This document shows, piece after piece, positions 9,444-20,283 of a stretch of 64,000 nt of DNA; position 1 is the stretch's first letter; each line of letters begins with the position of its first letter. Source of the DNA: Ascidia mentula (Eukaryota; Chordata; Ascidiacea; Phlebobranchia; Ascidiidae); contig OX387200.1 in NCBI GenBank assembly GCA_947561715.1, positions 2,792,501-2,856,500 of the forward strand, read 5' to 3'. The notes beneath the pieces were generated by a model. That model did no database searches and was not told where the DNA came from. It saw nothing but the letters and a program-made list of their open reading frames with translations. Position numbers and translations under genes: made by a program.

Positions 9444-11574
9444 ATGGCAAAACAATTGACAAGTCTGGCAAAGAACGCCAAAGGTTTGGGCGACTACGCA
9501 GGTACAGCTGTGAACACAAGCATAGTGCTGGTGACCACGGGTCTGGAACAGCTCACGACCCTGGCAACATACCGTTGTCCGTGCGTTGACCCAACTCAAA
9601 TCAGTGGATGCAATCACACCATCGGCAAGAACGTTTGTAACACCCAACTTCTCAACTACGGCTACGGCCTTGTCTTCATTATCGCTCCGGCGATCGGGCT
9701 TTTGATCTTCGGGCTGGTTTCGAACCCGCGAATGTGGAAGTCTCTGACTGGAGTGTGTAGAAAAACTGAGGAACTAAAGCGAGGTTTCGTGGAGTGCGGT
9801 TGGACTTTCGTGGGGATCGCAGGTCAAGCCTTCATCGCACCCATCACGTGGGTTACCATAGCAATGCTCGACGGGCGGTATTACGCATGCGCAATTACTG
9901 CGCTGCCGTACGACACGGTCGGGGCAGGAGCGACACCGACATACGCCAACTGTGAGAAAGTGAGTGGTTAAAATAAGGTTTGTTGCATTCTTTGTTTCGT
10001 AAAACTGCAACGACATCTCGTTGTGCACGCGGACCACGTGTTCGTACATATACCAGGTCGATATTAGAGTTGCAAGCCTTGCTGGTTTCAGTGTGAAAAA
10101 AGTGTGAAAATATCGGTGCGCATTCTTGGTTCTGAAAAATATTCACACTCTGCTACATTTGGAATTGTATTTTGACTTTCCTATTTGCATGAATGCGCAC
10201 ATGGTCCCAAAATACCTCATCCTCTAATTGATTGTGGTGACGTCAATCAAGTTGCTACTTTACCGAAACAACTTCAACATTATATTCACTACATTGTCAT
10301 ATTTGCATCCTAATTTCACTTTCGAAACCAGATTAAAGACTGACTTTTCATAAGGGTCGTGTTAGGGCCTAAACTACAGAATCAGATTACAACTAATTTT
10401 TTCCATTCGCAATACCCCGTCTCAGTTCAATTGTCGTATACGTTATACACCCTCATACATTGCTACATGTTTACATGCAGGTGGCGCAGGCCAAGGTTCC
10501 CATAACTTCCAACCTGTACAACTCAAACCGAAGTTACTCGCAAGTGTTGGGTTGGATCATACTCGCTTCGGGGATCGTGCTTGGAATGATATTGTACGCC
10601 TACACACAATGCAACAGTCCACTCACTTACTACCACGCCAAGTACTTCCAGCTGTACAGATCGGCGGAAGAAGCGGAATTCGACGATGAAATGAAGAAGA
10701 AGGTAAATTACAGTGGTCACCTGGTGGAGAATGCGCACTTTTCTGTTTGAGAAGAAACTCGACGTTAAAATTTTACGAAAGTCCGTGATGGTTTTTTAAG
10801 TCGTTACTTTTAGGGACATAACTTACGTCTTTGTAAATCTTTAAGACAAACAACATAGCCCAAATAACTGATACTCGAAACGTTTGGTAATGAAAAATAT
10901 TTCCTAACTAGTACTTGATTCAGACCTTGATTATTTCTCTTTCACATGTTAGAAGTTTGGTTCGGATGATGATTAGTAATATTTATTGGAATCCTAATGT
11001 ATGGTTTGCAGTGAGCTGCAGACACTTAAACTTTGTGTTGACTTGCTTAGCTATTATCTATCAAGATCGCTGTGCACTGATGAGAACTTTTAGGCCGAAA
11101 CAATGGACTTGTCTGCAGCTAACTGGAAAGCATTGTTGGTTTTACTACTGTTTAGTTTTGCGTTTGTATATTTTCTCGACCACCGTTTTAACTGTTTCAA
11201 CGTGTTGAAATTGGGCGCGCCCCCCAAAAAACGGGTGATAACAGTAAAGAAAAAACTAACAAATAAACAAATGTCGTAATTTACAGGCGCAGAAAGACGC
11301 AGAGTGCAACGTGCTCCAGTTCATGGAAAAGCGTCGAAGCAAAACCGAATGGGATCAAATCTCGACTGTGTACGAGTTCCACCGCGACAAGAAGAACCTG
11401 GCCCTCTACTCCCATCTCCACGAGTGGGTTCTCAATCAACAGAAGAAGTCCCTGCTGAGGAAGCAAGGAGGCGAGAAACAACCTCTCATCGATGGAAAGG
11501 ATCATGAGGATGGGGAGGACAGAGGAGGAGACGTGAACAACATAACTGTGGTTGCCAATGTGATAAACACGTAA
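9444..11574 (+). CDS. CALHM-family large-pore channel, copy 1
   Basis: Three exons, 9444-9959, 10481-10702 and 11287-11574, all in phase 0, predict 341 residues. The protein has the calcium homeostasis modulator layout: a hydrophobic N-terminal segment (about 19-43), an extracellular CPC motif at residues 45-47 with further Cys in 'GCNHTIGKNVC', a TM after 'YGYG', a third TM at 'APITWVTIAMLDGRYYAC' and a fourth in exon 2 at 'SQVLGWIILASGIVLG'. The cytoplasmic 'YHAKYFQLYRSAEEAEFDDE' matches the CALHM 'KYW..Y...E..LFDE' helix. CALHM proteins form voltage- and calcium-sensitive plasma membrane pores that pass ions and, in some members, ATP. The C-terminus is charged and unlike vertebrate tails. 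A T-rich AG acceptor lies 4 nt before the ATG (TTTGCAG then TAAC), suggesting a spliced or trans-spliced 5' end. It is paralogous to the gene at 16328-18900. Confidence 0.9.
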
Positions 11575-13242
11575 CGACGTAGTGAGGTTTTGTGGCGTTG
11601 TTGTGAGAATGTTTGTAAATCTGTTTTCCAAGCTTTTTTGTAAACAAACTGTGAATATTTCCTTCAACTTCAAACACCCCATGATTGTAAAGTTTGCACT
11701 CTGGCATCTTCTTAATGGTAGTAATTTGGTGAAGAGTGCTGTATAGGTATCATCTGAAATGGTGATAAATGTTGATAAAGCAGTTGTCCAGCCGCGAGCT
11801 CTTTAAATATTAATGTGAAATGATTTCATAACCTTCACCATTGGAACACAATTTATGTCAGGGCTACTATAGAACGGCAATGTAAATTTATAATTTTTTA
11901 CAAAACTTGACATTTTGTAAACTTTGAAAATGCATTCAAACGAGATTCTTAGTTTTTATGATTTTACTCACTATAAATACCTGTATGAGAGCTGTTTGCG
12001 TGTTTGACTCCGTGTGTGCATTTTCATCCGTATTCAGTGAACATCTTACTTTGATTGTTTCTGTACACGTTTCCTGCATCATGGGCGTAGCCGGGGAAGG
12101 GTCAAAGGGGCAATGACAAATATCAATTTATAAATTGTGTCTTAATTTGCATCAACGTAAGTTACCGTTAAGCACGACCAGCCGTTTCGCGCATCGTGAG
12201 AATTTTGTGTCAAAACTCTTAGTTACTTTTGCACGTAAAATATGTGGCCCCAACCGAAATTTCGGTCTGGTTGCGCGTGTGTCGTTTAAACGTTGTATAT
12301 CATATAATGTTTTGTACGTCTCACCAGTACGTACTAAAAACACTGACGATTTAGTTCTGTTCAATGCGTTTCTTTCTTCAACAAGTTACTGAAAATTTCT
12401 CTGTCGATTTCAATCTCTGTACTTGTGTGATTAAAAGGCAAGCAAATGTAAACAAGGAATATCTGATAAACACCTTGAAGCTGCCAATAGTTTTCTTCTT
12501 TATGGTATTGCATTGCTGTTAAGCATTACAACAGGTCATTTTGGTAATAGCTACAACAGGCCATTTTGGTAAATCAAATTTCTCAAAGGATTGTTACAAT
12601 TTATAAAGGAAAGTACATTTAACTGCCACGACAGCAATCTAATTTCAAATAGTTTGCACGTGACTATTTTAATGTATGCCATAGAAAAGGCCTTCAGTCC
12701 ATACCCTCCCTTTCCATGTGTTTACAACATAGTGCAAGATGAGTGTATCAGTACGATGTACTTTCAAATATTCATGAGACTCAATTCATTTAGGCTTTTA
12801 TTAAGCAGCCATCTGGACGCCGAAGCAAGCGTCGGTGAGGGGTCGGATTCACCTTAGCTTGGTGCCATGTGTTGCCAATCGACACACATACATCGAAAAG
12901 AAAAGCTGTTTTAAGCTATAAACTGTGCCTGGCTGCAGATAACAATCGTAATTTTTAATTTACAAAAGTCCTTCAAAAACCCAATCCCAAACGTCCAACG
13001 ATTAGTGTTGACTGAATTTTTGAAAATCAAAAGATGCAGAAATCAATTTTCACATAAAGCCCCATCCACCAACAATTTGAAAATGGACCAGTTCCGGCGC
13101 CATACATCACAGAATAATCTATGACATGTCTCTTTAGCGGTATCTAGCCGCAGAAATATCACAAACGTTTTGAACACCGGGGAGCGCTGTCAGTATGTGT
13201 GACCACGTGGTATATAGGTCCGATCAAGACAAATAAACGCCT

Positions 13243-13292
13243 GATCGGGATTCTTGTTCACGACAACCAGGGTTCGAATCCCGGTGCGGTAC
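13243..13292 (+). repeat. tRNA-like relic (3' half, perfect B box)
   Basis: GGGATTCTTGTT..., then GGGTTCGAATCCCGGTGCGG, resembles the anticodon-to-acceptor part of a tRNA-Glu-type sequence. A pairing 5' acceptor strand and D arm are not evident upstream, so it looks like a pseudo-tRNA or SINE fragment. A similar 3' half occurs at 21816-21862. Confidence 0.45.
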
Positions 13293-13558
13293 AAAATGTA
13301 CAGTATGTAGAAAACTTAAAAACTACGTACTTTTTAGATAGTCTTGGTTAAGTGAAAAACAGGGTGTCTTTCAACATAAGTATGCTGCTTCTCTCTGCTA
13401 TTTCATTCAGAAAAATTTAATATTAGTTGCGGAGTATAGCAATTTCTGACATCTGATCACTCAGATGCACATTATGTAATTGCTGGTGCTCTGTTTTTTG
13501 GACAGACTGGCTGTTTTAAAACTCTATTTGCACGAGGTTCGCTTCATCAGGTGCTGCG

Positions 13559-13597
13559 AATGACGTCACAAATGACGTCACAAATGACGTCACAAAT
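13559..13597 (+). promoter_or_regulatory. Tandem array of three consensus CRE sites
   Basis: A 12-nt unit (AATGACGTCACA) occurs three times in a row plus three further bases. Each unit contains the palindrome TGACGTCA, the consensus ATF/CREB binding site. It lies about 300 nt upstream of the CALHM pseudogene. A single TGACGTCA also occurs near 17309. Regulatory use is inference. Confidence 0.5.
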
Positions 13598-13864
13598 AAT
13601 TTGCTCAAAAAGAAAACAGAAGAAATGAATCGGGAGCTCGACTGAACATCAAAAAATGAATACTCGTAACGCAAATTACCACTGAACACAAATTATAATA
13701 GGAACAGTTCATCCTGCAATATAATTAAGTAACGTAATGCGGAACTACTCGTTTCGATTGCCTGTAAGCATTTTACCAGTATCGAAACATCAAATCGCAG
13801 CCCGTGATTCAACCGGAAATTTGAATCACCTCATAATAAAACGTTACGCAGCGTTTGTCGTCTG

Positions 13865-14135
13865 GCAAGCAGTTGTACCTTTACTCTAGGAGAGATAGCA
13901 TGTCAAAGCAATAGTGTCAAGAAAACAGGAGACTACGCAGCAGTCACAGTAGCCAATACAGGAATAGGCAACGGTTTCCGTGGTGTTCCTGTGTATTAAC
14001 AAGAAACTGGGTGTAATACGCAAAGTGCAGTCACAACCTTAACGTAGGCTACGGTTTGTCGTTTAGCGCGATTCGTACTCGAAATAATTTCCAATCCTAG
14101 CTATGGAAGTTGTTCAATCTTTGATTCAGTCACTC
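13865..14135 (+). pseudogene. Decayed CALHM first-exon copy
   Basis: The stretch is collinear with the start of the CALHM copy 2 gene: AAGCAGTTGTA...AGATAG.ATG, then GGAGACTACGCAG, then CCAATACAGGAATAG, then CCTGTGTAT..ACAAG.AACTGGG, then CACAACCTTAACGTAGGCTA with GGTTTGTCGTTTA. Frameshifts, an early stop and missing segments (including the codons for the CPC region) break the frame. No exon 2 or 3 counterpart is visible before the intact second gene. The location between two intact paralogues supports origin as a third tandem copy. Confidence 0.8.
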
Positions 14136-16327
14136 AGCATCACGTGAACTTTAATTTCGTGTAGCGTCTGACGTCATAACACATCATATTTCTATATATC
14201 GCCATACAGCTACACAGACATAAACTCGCTTTCAAAGCACTGCATTTCGCTGTGCGCCTAGACCACACCGTCCTACTGTACCAGCATACACCTCCGTAAC
14301 CTTCATGATATAAATATGAAAAGAGTAGGCGAAATAAATAAGACCTTGTCACTGACAAAATCTTACCGGAATCGCGCTGTTTACATTTGGTTTAAAACAA
14401 ATGATTAAAACAAATATGCTTGGTTATGCGTTAACACTTTTAACTTTTCACAACAGAACAGATGTAATAACTACCGTGATCGTTTGGGACAGTGTTTTCA
14501 AAACTTCCGCGGAAAAACTGTAAGGTCATTTGAGTTTACAAGAAAGCCTCAAAACGTTAAACTGTTTTCATTTTGTTCTCGTGCGTTTGTGACCCAATAG
14601 CTTGACCATCATATTCAACAAATTTTGCCTCAAAAACTAAAAATAATAGTTCAAGGAACGCTTTATAAACACTATATAACCCCTTTGTTATGCAACTCTT
14701 TGGTTTCGCGGCACTTTGCTGCTTTAAGATTGTAATTATGCCTGCAAGCAAACACGCCGGTGTTTGTGTCAGGTTGCTTGCTAATTAAAAGACCACTTCA
14801 CGAGCGTTGCAGTTCAATGTGAGATGGCAAATCAATATTGCGGGTTGTAAACGTGAAATTATAAGGAATTTAGCAAAAGGCGTAACTGGAATGTTGAATT
14901 AGTTAAAAAGCTAACACAAAATAGGTAACATGGAATTACACTCGTAGTAAACCAGCACATTGTGACGCTCGCTCCGTACTTTAAGCTCAATGGCCACATT
15001 ATAGTAAACACGTATATAATTGAGGTTAAATATTTGGGAACACAATGGCTGCACATAATGTTATTTAAATCAACGGTATTTTCTATGCGTCACGGGAAAC
15101 GTTAACGGCCCACTTTGCATGTGTAAGCAAACTTGTTTCAGTGTCGCCAATGCAAGAGTAGGAAAAACATCTGTGACGTTTTAAACACAACCTGTGTATT
15201 GAGTCACATGATAAACAAGTCATCACCAACCGGGCAGGTCCGTTTCTTTAAAGAGTTTCTCCTTCTCAAATGCGTTCGTTTGCAATCGTTTCCGGCTTTC
15301 GGTGCATAGAAATAGAGGCAGTGTGCTGCTGGTAAGCCACTGCTGGGTACGTGATTCTTACGCTGCAGTGTAATGTGCAATGTCCCAGTTTGTCATTAAA
15401 ATTATGTAGCGGAGGTGTAAAATAGCATGATACATTGTGGCCTAGTTGCACTGCACGGAAATGCGCGTGGGATGCGGTTAGACTTCAGATTAGATGTTTT
15501 TGTTTACATCGTGCAGTTTTGCAGTTTCCTAATGTGTAACATAGTGGTTTTATGTAACACAAGCATGCTTTGTGTGTTATTTCATAATTGGCTACTTCTG
15601 TAGTAGTGAGTGAATTCGAAAAGACGTTGTGAAAGTCAAAACTAACGACATAGCATTGACATTTAACATAGGTATGGAAATAGGTTTTAGTTTCAACTTT
15701 TACTATGTGTAAAAGAGTATGGCAAGCGTCAAAAAACTTTCGATTAATTTCAGTCCCAACTCATGTTAGCCTTTAACGTCAGCTAAAGAAACGAAATACA
15801 GTTTGTATTTGTGCTGAAAAGGCGCCAGGAGACTGCAAGAATCGTGAAACAAGACTGGGTGTCAAATTCCACACATGCAAACGTGCGCTGTGCATTTACA
15901 ACGGAAATCGCCACGCGTCAAATACCATCAGCATTGCATCAGTTTTTCTCAGTAACAGAAGCAATGTAACGCGGAACAGTTTGTACCAAATTTCCCCCAA
16001 GCATTACCACAATTACGCCATAGCAACGCAGCACGTGAGTCAGACCAAGTTTCGCATCAACTTATCAAAAAAAGACGCTTTCTGTTACGCAGCGTGGTTT
16101 ACGTCAACGCGTTTAATCAGACACACAAAGCATTTGGTTTATGCAGGATTCAGAATCGTATGTTTTTAGGAATATGCATTTCGCTTTATGGTCATCGTTA
16201 CTCCTTTAATACAAATATAATTTTCGAATTACAATTGCAGTTTAATTAGAAATTGATGAAATCCCATTTATAATTGTTTGCTTTTGTCTTCTTCAAGCAG
16301 TTGTAGCTTAACGCTGGGAAAGATAGG
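14136..16327. other. Interval between CALHM pseudogene and copy 2
   Basis: No coding signal. The last 200-300 nt share short words with the flank of the pseudogene (GTTACGCAGCG) and with that of copy 1 (GCGTTTAATCAGA), so duplicated 5' flanking sequence is present. Confidence 0.4.
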
Positions 16328-18900
16328 ATGGCAAAACAACTGAGCGAGATAGCCAAGAAAGCTGGGGACTACGCAGGCACTGCCGCCAACACAGGAATAG
16401 CAGTTGCCACTGCTGGAATTGAGCAACTGACAACCGTTGCCGTGTACCGCTGTCCCTGTGTATCTACAAAGGAACTGGGATGCAACTTTACGCAGATAGG
16501 CAGCGCCAAATGCGCACACAATCTTAACCTAGGCTACGGTTTGTCGTTTATCGTGGCGCCGGCCATAGCGCTATTCGTATTCGGAATGATGTCCAACCCA
16601 AGGGTGTGGAAGTTATTGACTGGTTGCAACATCAAGAAGAGTCAAAATCAGCGTTCGGGGGGTTACTTCGCATGGACACTCTTAGAGGTGTCCGCTCTCG
16701 CCCTGATTTCGCCTATCACGTGGGTCGTGATAGCACTTCTGGACGGAAGGTTTCTGGCTTGCGCCGTTACCACCTTGCCTTACGACGTTGACCACAGCGG
16801 AGCTTCTTTCGCCTCGTGTGAAGCGGCAAGTATTAGTATTTGGCATCATAGGAATATTTTTTTAATACGCCGTGTCTGTCTCAGGTCTATAACTGTAGAA
16901 ATTGCACTGTTTCGGCAAAGCTGACTAAGAATAGAAATAGATAAAAGGTCCCTTCTTGAGTTTTGTTGTTAAGTTCAATTGTGGCCTCAAAGCATTGTGT
17001 CCAATTTTATAATGGTGATAACAGTTTTAAGAAAAAAACAAAATAGTGACCGCAAACAAGTTTTCCTGGGTAAAAGTTGTATTCATCAGGTGTTATTACC
17101 ATGCAGCAGTTGGTCGAGCTGGAAAAACATTTTGTTTTGCTGTGTTTGATATTTCACGTAGGTAGTAAAGCATTGGGCGTCGTTCTTTACAAATCGTGAA
17201 TCGCAATAGGTGCACTTTTGCTTTACAAATCTATAGCCTATTGTTGGTTCTGACGGGTTTCAAATTATGAACAGAACTGGTATTTATACCGTACAGCATT
17301 ACAGGGAATGACGTCACTGGACTTGAACTAAGGGTATTTCCGTTGCGTGACGGCTTGCTACATGACAGCATATACTTTCCTTCTGCTTCCATAACAATTA
17401 ATGTCACGATTTGAAGTGCGTTTGGTCGATGGAATAATTTCCCCGTGTTTGTTCGACAATATTCGAACCTTGAAACCACCAATCTGGTTTAAATAAGAAA
17501 ACCTTGATACCATCACATATTTGTAATATAATGATCTTACGGGACGAATATTATCTGCACCACAATGATTATCATGTCTTTTGTATTAAAACTCCCATGT
17601 ATTAAAACTTTCCAGACAACATCCAGCAAAACCAATCAATTCTCAAACGATTACGTCTACGGGCTTTGCAGCCCAGGCAATATTTAGCCTAGAGCTGGAT
17701 GAGCCACTTTTTCCCGATTAGGCTTACCAGACCCAATGCTCTACCGACAGAGCTGCGAAAGCTCAGCGTTTTTGCGGATATATTACAGTCAAGATATACT
17801 GGTGCGCAAGCACACAACCTTGCCCAGCGACCTTCATATATACGTGAAGGGATAGAGGATTTCAACCCAATTATCTAAATCCTGATGAAGGCTACTGTAT
17901 AGCAATCGAAACTTTGATGTAGTGAAAATTATTTCCAAAAGATCCATATTGTAGTAATAATCCAACAAAAACATTGAATACTGAAACGATATTTTTATTG
18001 TCCAGGTTGCGATTGCCAAGATCGTCTACACGTCGGATGCTTTCAACGACAACCGGAGTTTTTCGCAGTTCCTTGGGTGGGTCGTACTTGCTGGATGCCT
18101 GGTGGTCGGAATTTTCGCCTACGGTTACATGCAATGCAGTTCCCCGCTTACTTACTACCACGCCAAGTACTACAGATTTTACAGGAAGTCGGAGGAAGCA
18201 GAATTCGATGACGAAATGTCCAAAAAGGTAAGCGAGGTTTTCGAAGTTTAATTTGTGTTGGAAAAGCCGACACAGTCTCATCCAATAAATGGTTTTCAAT
18301 GAGTTGTTTACCATAACACTGAATGGTCCCCAGCTCACTGATATGACGTTAGGTCGAAACAGTGAGTACCACCGTCTACTGCTCACGATCTGTTTATTGT
18401 GCACGTATTCTTTCATGCAATTAGCTTTGATTCAGCTTGTATGGCTGCGATGTACATAATAGGTGTAAAGGCTTTCTTCAGGGGGAGATCCTGCCTCGGC
18501 ACACAAGAGTATGCATTGATTCCGCGTTAGAGCGTGTATATTCATCTTTTTATTTACACAAGTCACCATGACACGTGGTTTCAACCCTATATATGACGTT
18601 ATATAACACGTGATATATATGACGTTACAGGCACAGGTGGATGCCGAAGCGAACGTGCGCAAATTTATGGAGGAGAGGAGGGAGAAGAAATTGTGGGATC
18701 GGATTTCGACTGTTTACGAGTTCCACAGAGATCAGAATAATCTCGCTCTCTACTCCAACCTCCACCAGTGGGTTCTGGAGGAAGAGAGCGAGGAGGAGAG
18801 GGCACTCCTCGAGGAAGGAAGAGGTGAAGAGCACATGGAAGAAGTGCCTGATGTCGAGACGAGTTTGGGTTCCAATGGAAACGCTACAACAACTGTCTAG
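16328..18900 (+). CDS. CALHM-family large-pore channel, copy 2
   Basis: Three exons, 16328-16825, 18006-18227 and 18631-18900, predict 329 residues. Exon 2 has exactly the same length (222 nt) and phases as in copy 1. Visible CALHM features are YRCPC with 'GCNFTQIGSAKC', 'LGYGLSFIVAPAIALFVFG', 'SPITWVVIALLDGRFLAC', 'FSQFLGWVVLAGCLVVGIFA' and 'YYRFYRKSEEAEFDDEM'. Exon 3 retains 'ISTVYEFHRDQNNLALYSNL', nearly the same as copy 1. The tail is strongly acidic (EEESEEERALLEE). Intron 1 appears to start with GC (GCG then GCAAGT) because only that boundary keeps phase 0 with exon 2; the nearby GT at 16830 would shift the frame. Reading on into the intron gives an alternative short C-terminus to 16924. 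Role as in copy 1: probable plasma membrane ion/ATP channel. Confidence 0.9.
17645..17860 (-). mobile_element. Composite SINE-like element within CALHM copy 2 intron 1
   Basis: On the minus strand it has a leader (ATATGAAGGTCGCTGGGCAAG), a tRNA-like head at about 17760-17720 (CAGCTCTGTCGGTAGAGCA), then GTGGCTCATCCAGCTCTAGG and GCCTGGGCTGCAAAGCC. It is the same organisation as 6850-7180 but more diverged. Confidence 0.6.
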
Positions 18901-20283
18901 GATCGACACCATGTTTGGAAATGCATCATGAGCTAAAACACTTTTTATAATCAAAGTGATTTATTTTGTTAATTTTTGCTGCCTCGCCCAATAACAAAAG
19001 CAGCAAAACGCGTTTAATAACAAACGGCCAAACTGGTCATTCATGAGCAAATAACCCCAACAAGTTTTCATTAAACGGTTGGAAAAACTCACTTACAAAA
19101 CCAATAAGACCGAAAGCATGTATTTCTTCATTCAAATTTTACCTGTTTAATCAGTTTATTTCCTAGTTTACTTTGAATTGAATTAGTTTGTTTTTGTTCG
19201 TCATGTATAGTTCCACTGTCACAGACCAACGTTAAAACAAAGCTGTTGTATCCATTTTGGTAAACTAATGCTTTTTTATTTGTCCGATTTCCCAGGTAAC
19301 GTACATGTTTGTTTTAATTTTGTAGAAAAACCTCGTATAATATTTCACTGTACAGTGTAAAAAGAAATTTCCAACAAACGCAAAACCGCAGTTTTTTTGG
19401 CAAAAAGTATGTCCTTGTTTGTTTATTGTTCCCATGCACTGTGTTATGTCCACTGTACAAAGTCCGCTTTATAATAAACGTGCTCATGCGATTTGGGTGA
19501 TGAGTTCGCTGAAGGCCACCGTTACTACCTTGAAGTAGTCAGTCACCATGAACTCTTCTAAAATGTTTTCGGATATATTGAAGTGCTGTACGCATATATT
19601 AAGTTGTTCGCAGGGTGAGGTAGTGGTGGGCCTTTCATAATTTACCCATTTTTATGGCTTTTTAATGCACGATATATTTGTCTTATGCAAGAAAACCCGG
19701 GATATAAGCAAACATAAAAGGGAAGCAAGCTGGTTAAACAAATAAGCTTGGAGAAAACATATGGGGACAATTCAACAAACACTTCCTTTTGACGTCGCAT
19801 ATGTTCACTGTTGCTACTGAGCACTCGCAAATCTTAACGTTTAATTCACGCAGAAGTGGTTTATGCAATTACATTGGTAGAATCGCCCCTCTGTGCAGGT
19901 CCTTACTTGGCGATCCCAGCTATCGTATCGAGATCATTAGGTTTACAGGCTTCGCAGACCAGGCATTGAACCCTAACAGGATCAGCCACTCGAAAATGTA
20001 GGCTGCAATACTTGGGTGCAAAGCCTGTAAATCTACTGTTTAATATATGAATTTGAACCCTCTGTAACATGCGTATCTAGCGATGTAAGTTTCCAAGTTA
20101 CACAAATATTTAAACGACTGGGATTGTAGCTTGGCTTATTACAAATTAACCTTATATTGGCCCAAAATGAAACAACCGCTGTATGTACACACTTTATTAA
20201 CTTGCTCAACCAGAAAAAAGAATTTCATCGGAAACTTTCTGCTACACATTAAAATTAATTGTGTAAGCGCAAAGTTAAGTGTA
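18901..20283. other. Interval downstream of CALHM copy 2
   Basis: No gene recognised. It holds one truncated composite repeat at 19880-19995 and otherwise AT-rich unique sequence. Confidence 0.4.
19880..19995 (-). repeat. Truncated copy of composite repeat body
   Basis: Shares GTGCAGGTCCTTACTTGGCG, CAGCTATCGTATCG and CATTAGGTTTACAGGCTTCG with the copies at 6850-7350. No head is present. Confidence 0.6.

Larger units (their letters stand above)
11575..13864. other. Interval downstream of CALHM copy 1
   Basis: No gene seen. It contains a small direct repeat around 12528-12576 (ACAACAGG..CATTTTGGTAA twice), a tRNA-like relic near 13243-13292 and a tandem of TGACGTCA sites at 13559-13597. Confidence 0.4.

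Noticed and set aside
16826-16924. Continuation of CALHM copy 2 exon 1 to a downstream stop
   Set aside because: It reads into the intron. Copy 1 and the phase of exon 2 both place the border at 16825. It may exist as a retained-intron form only.
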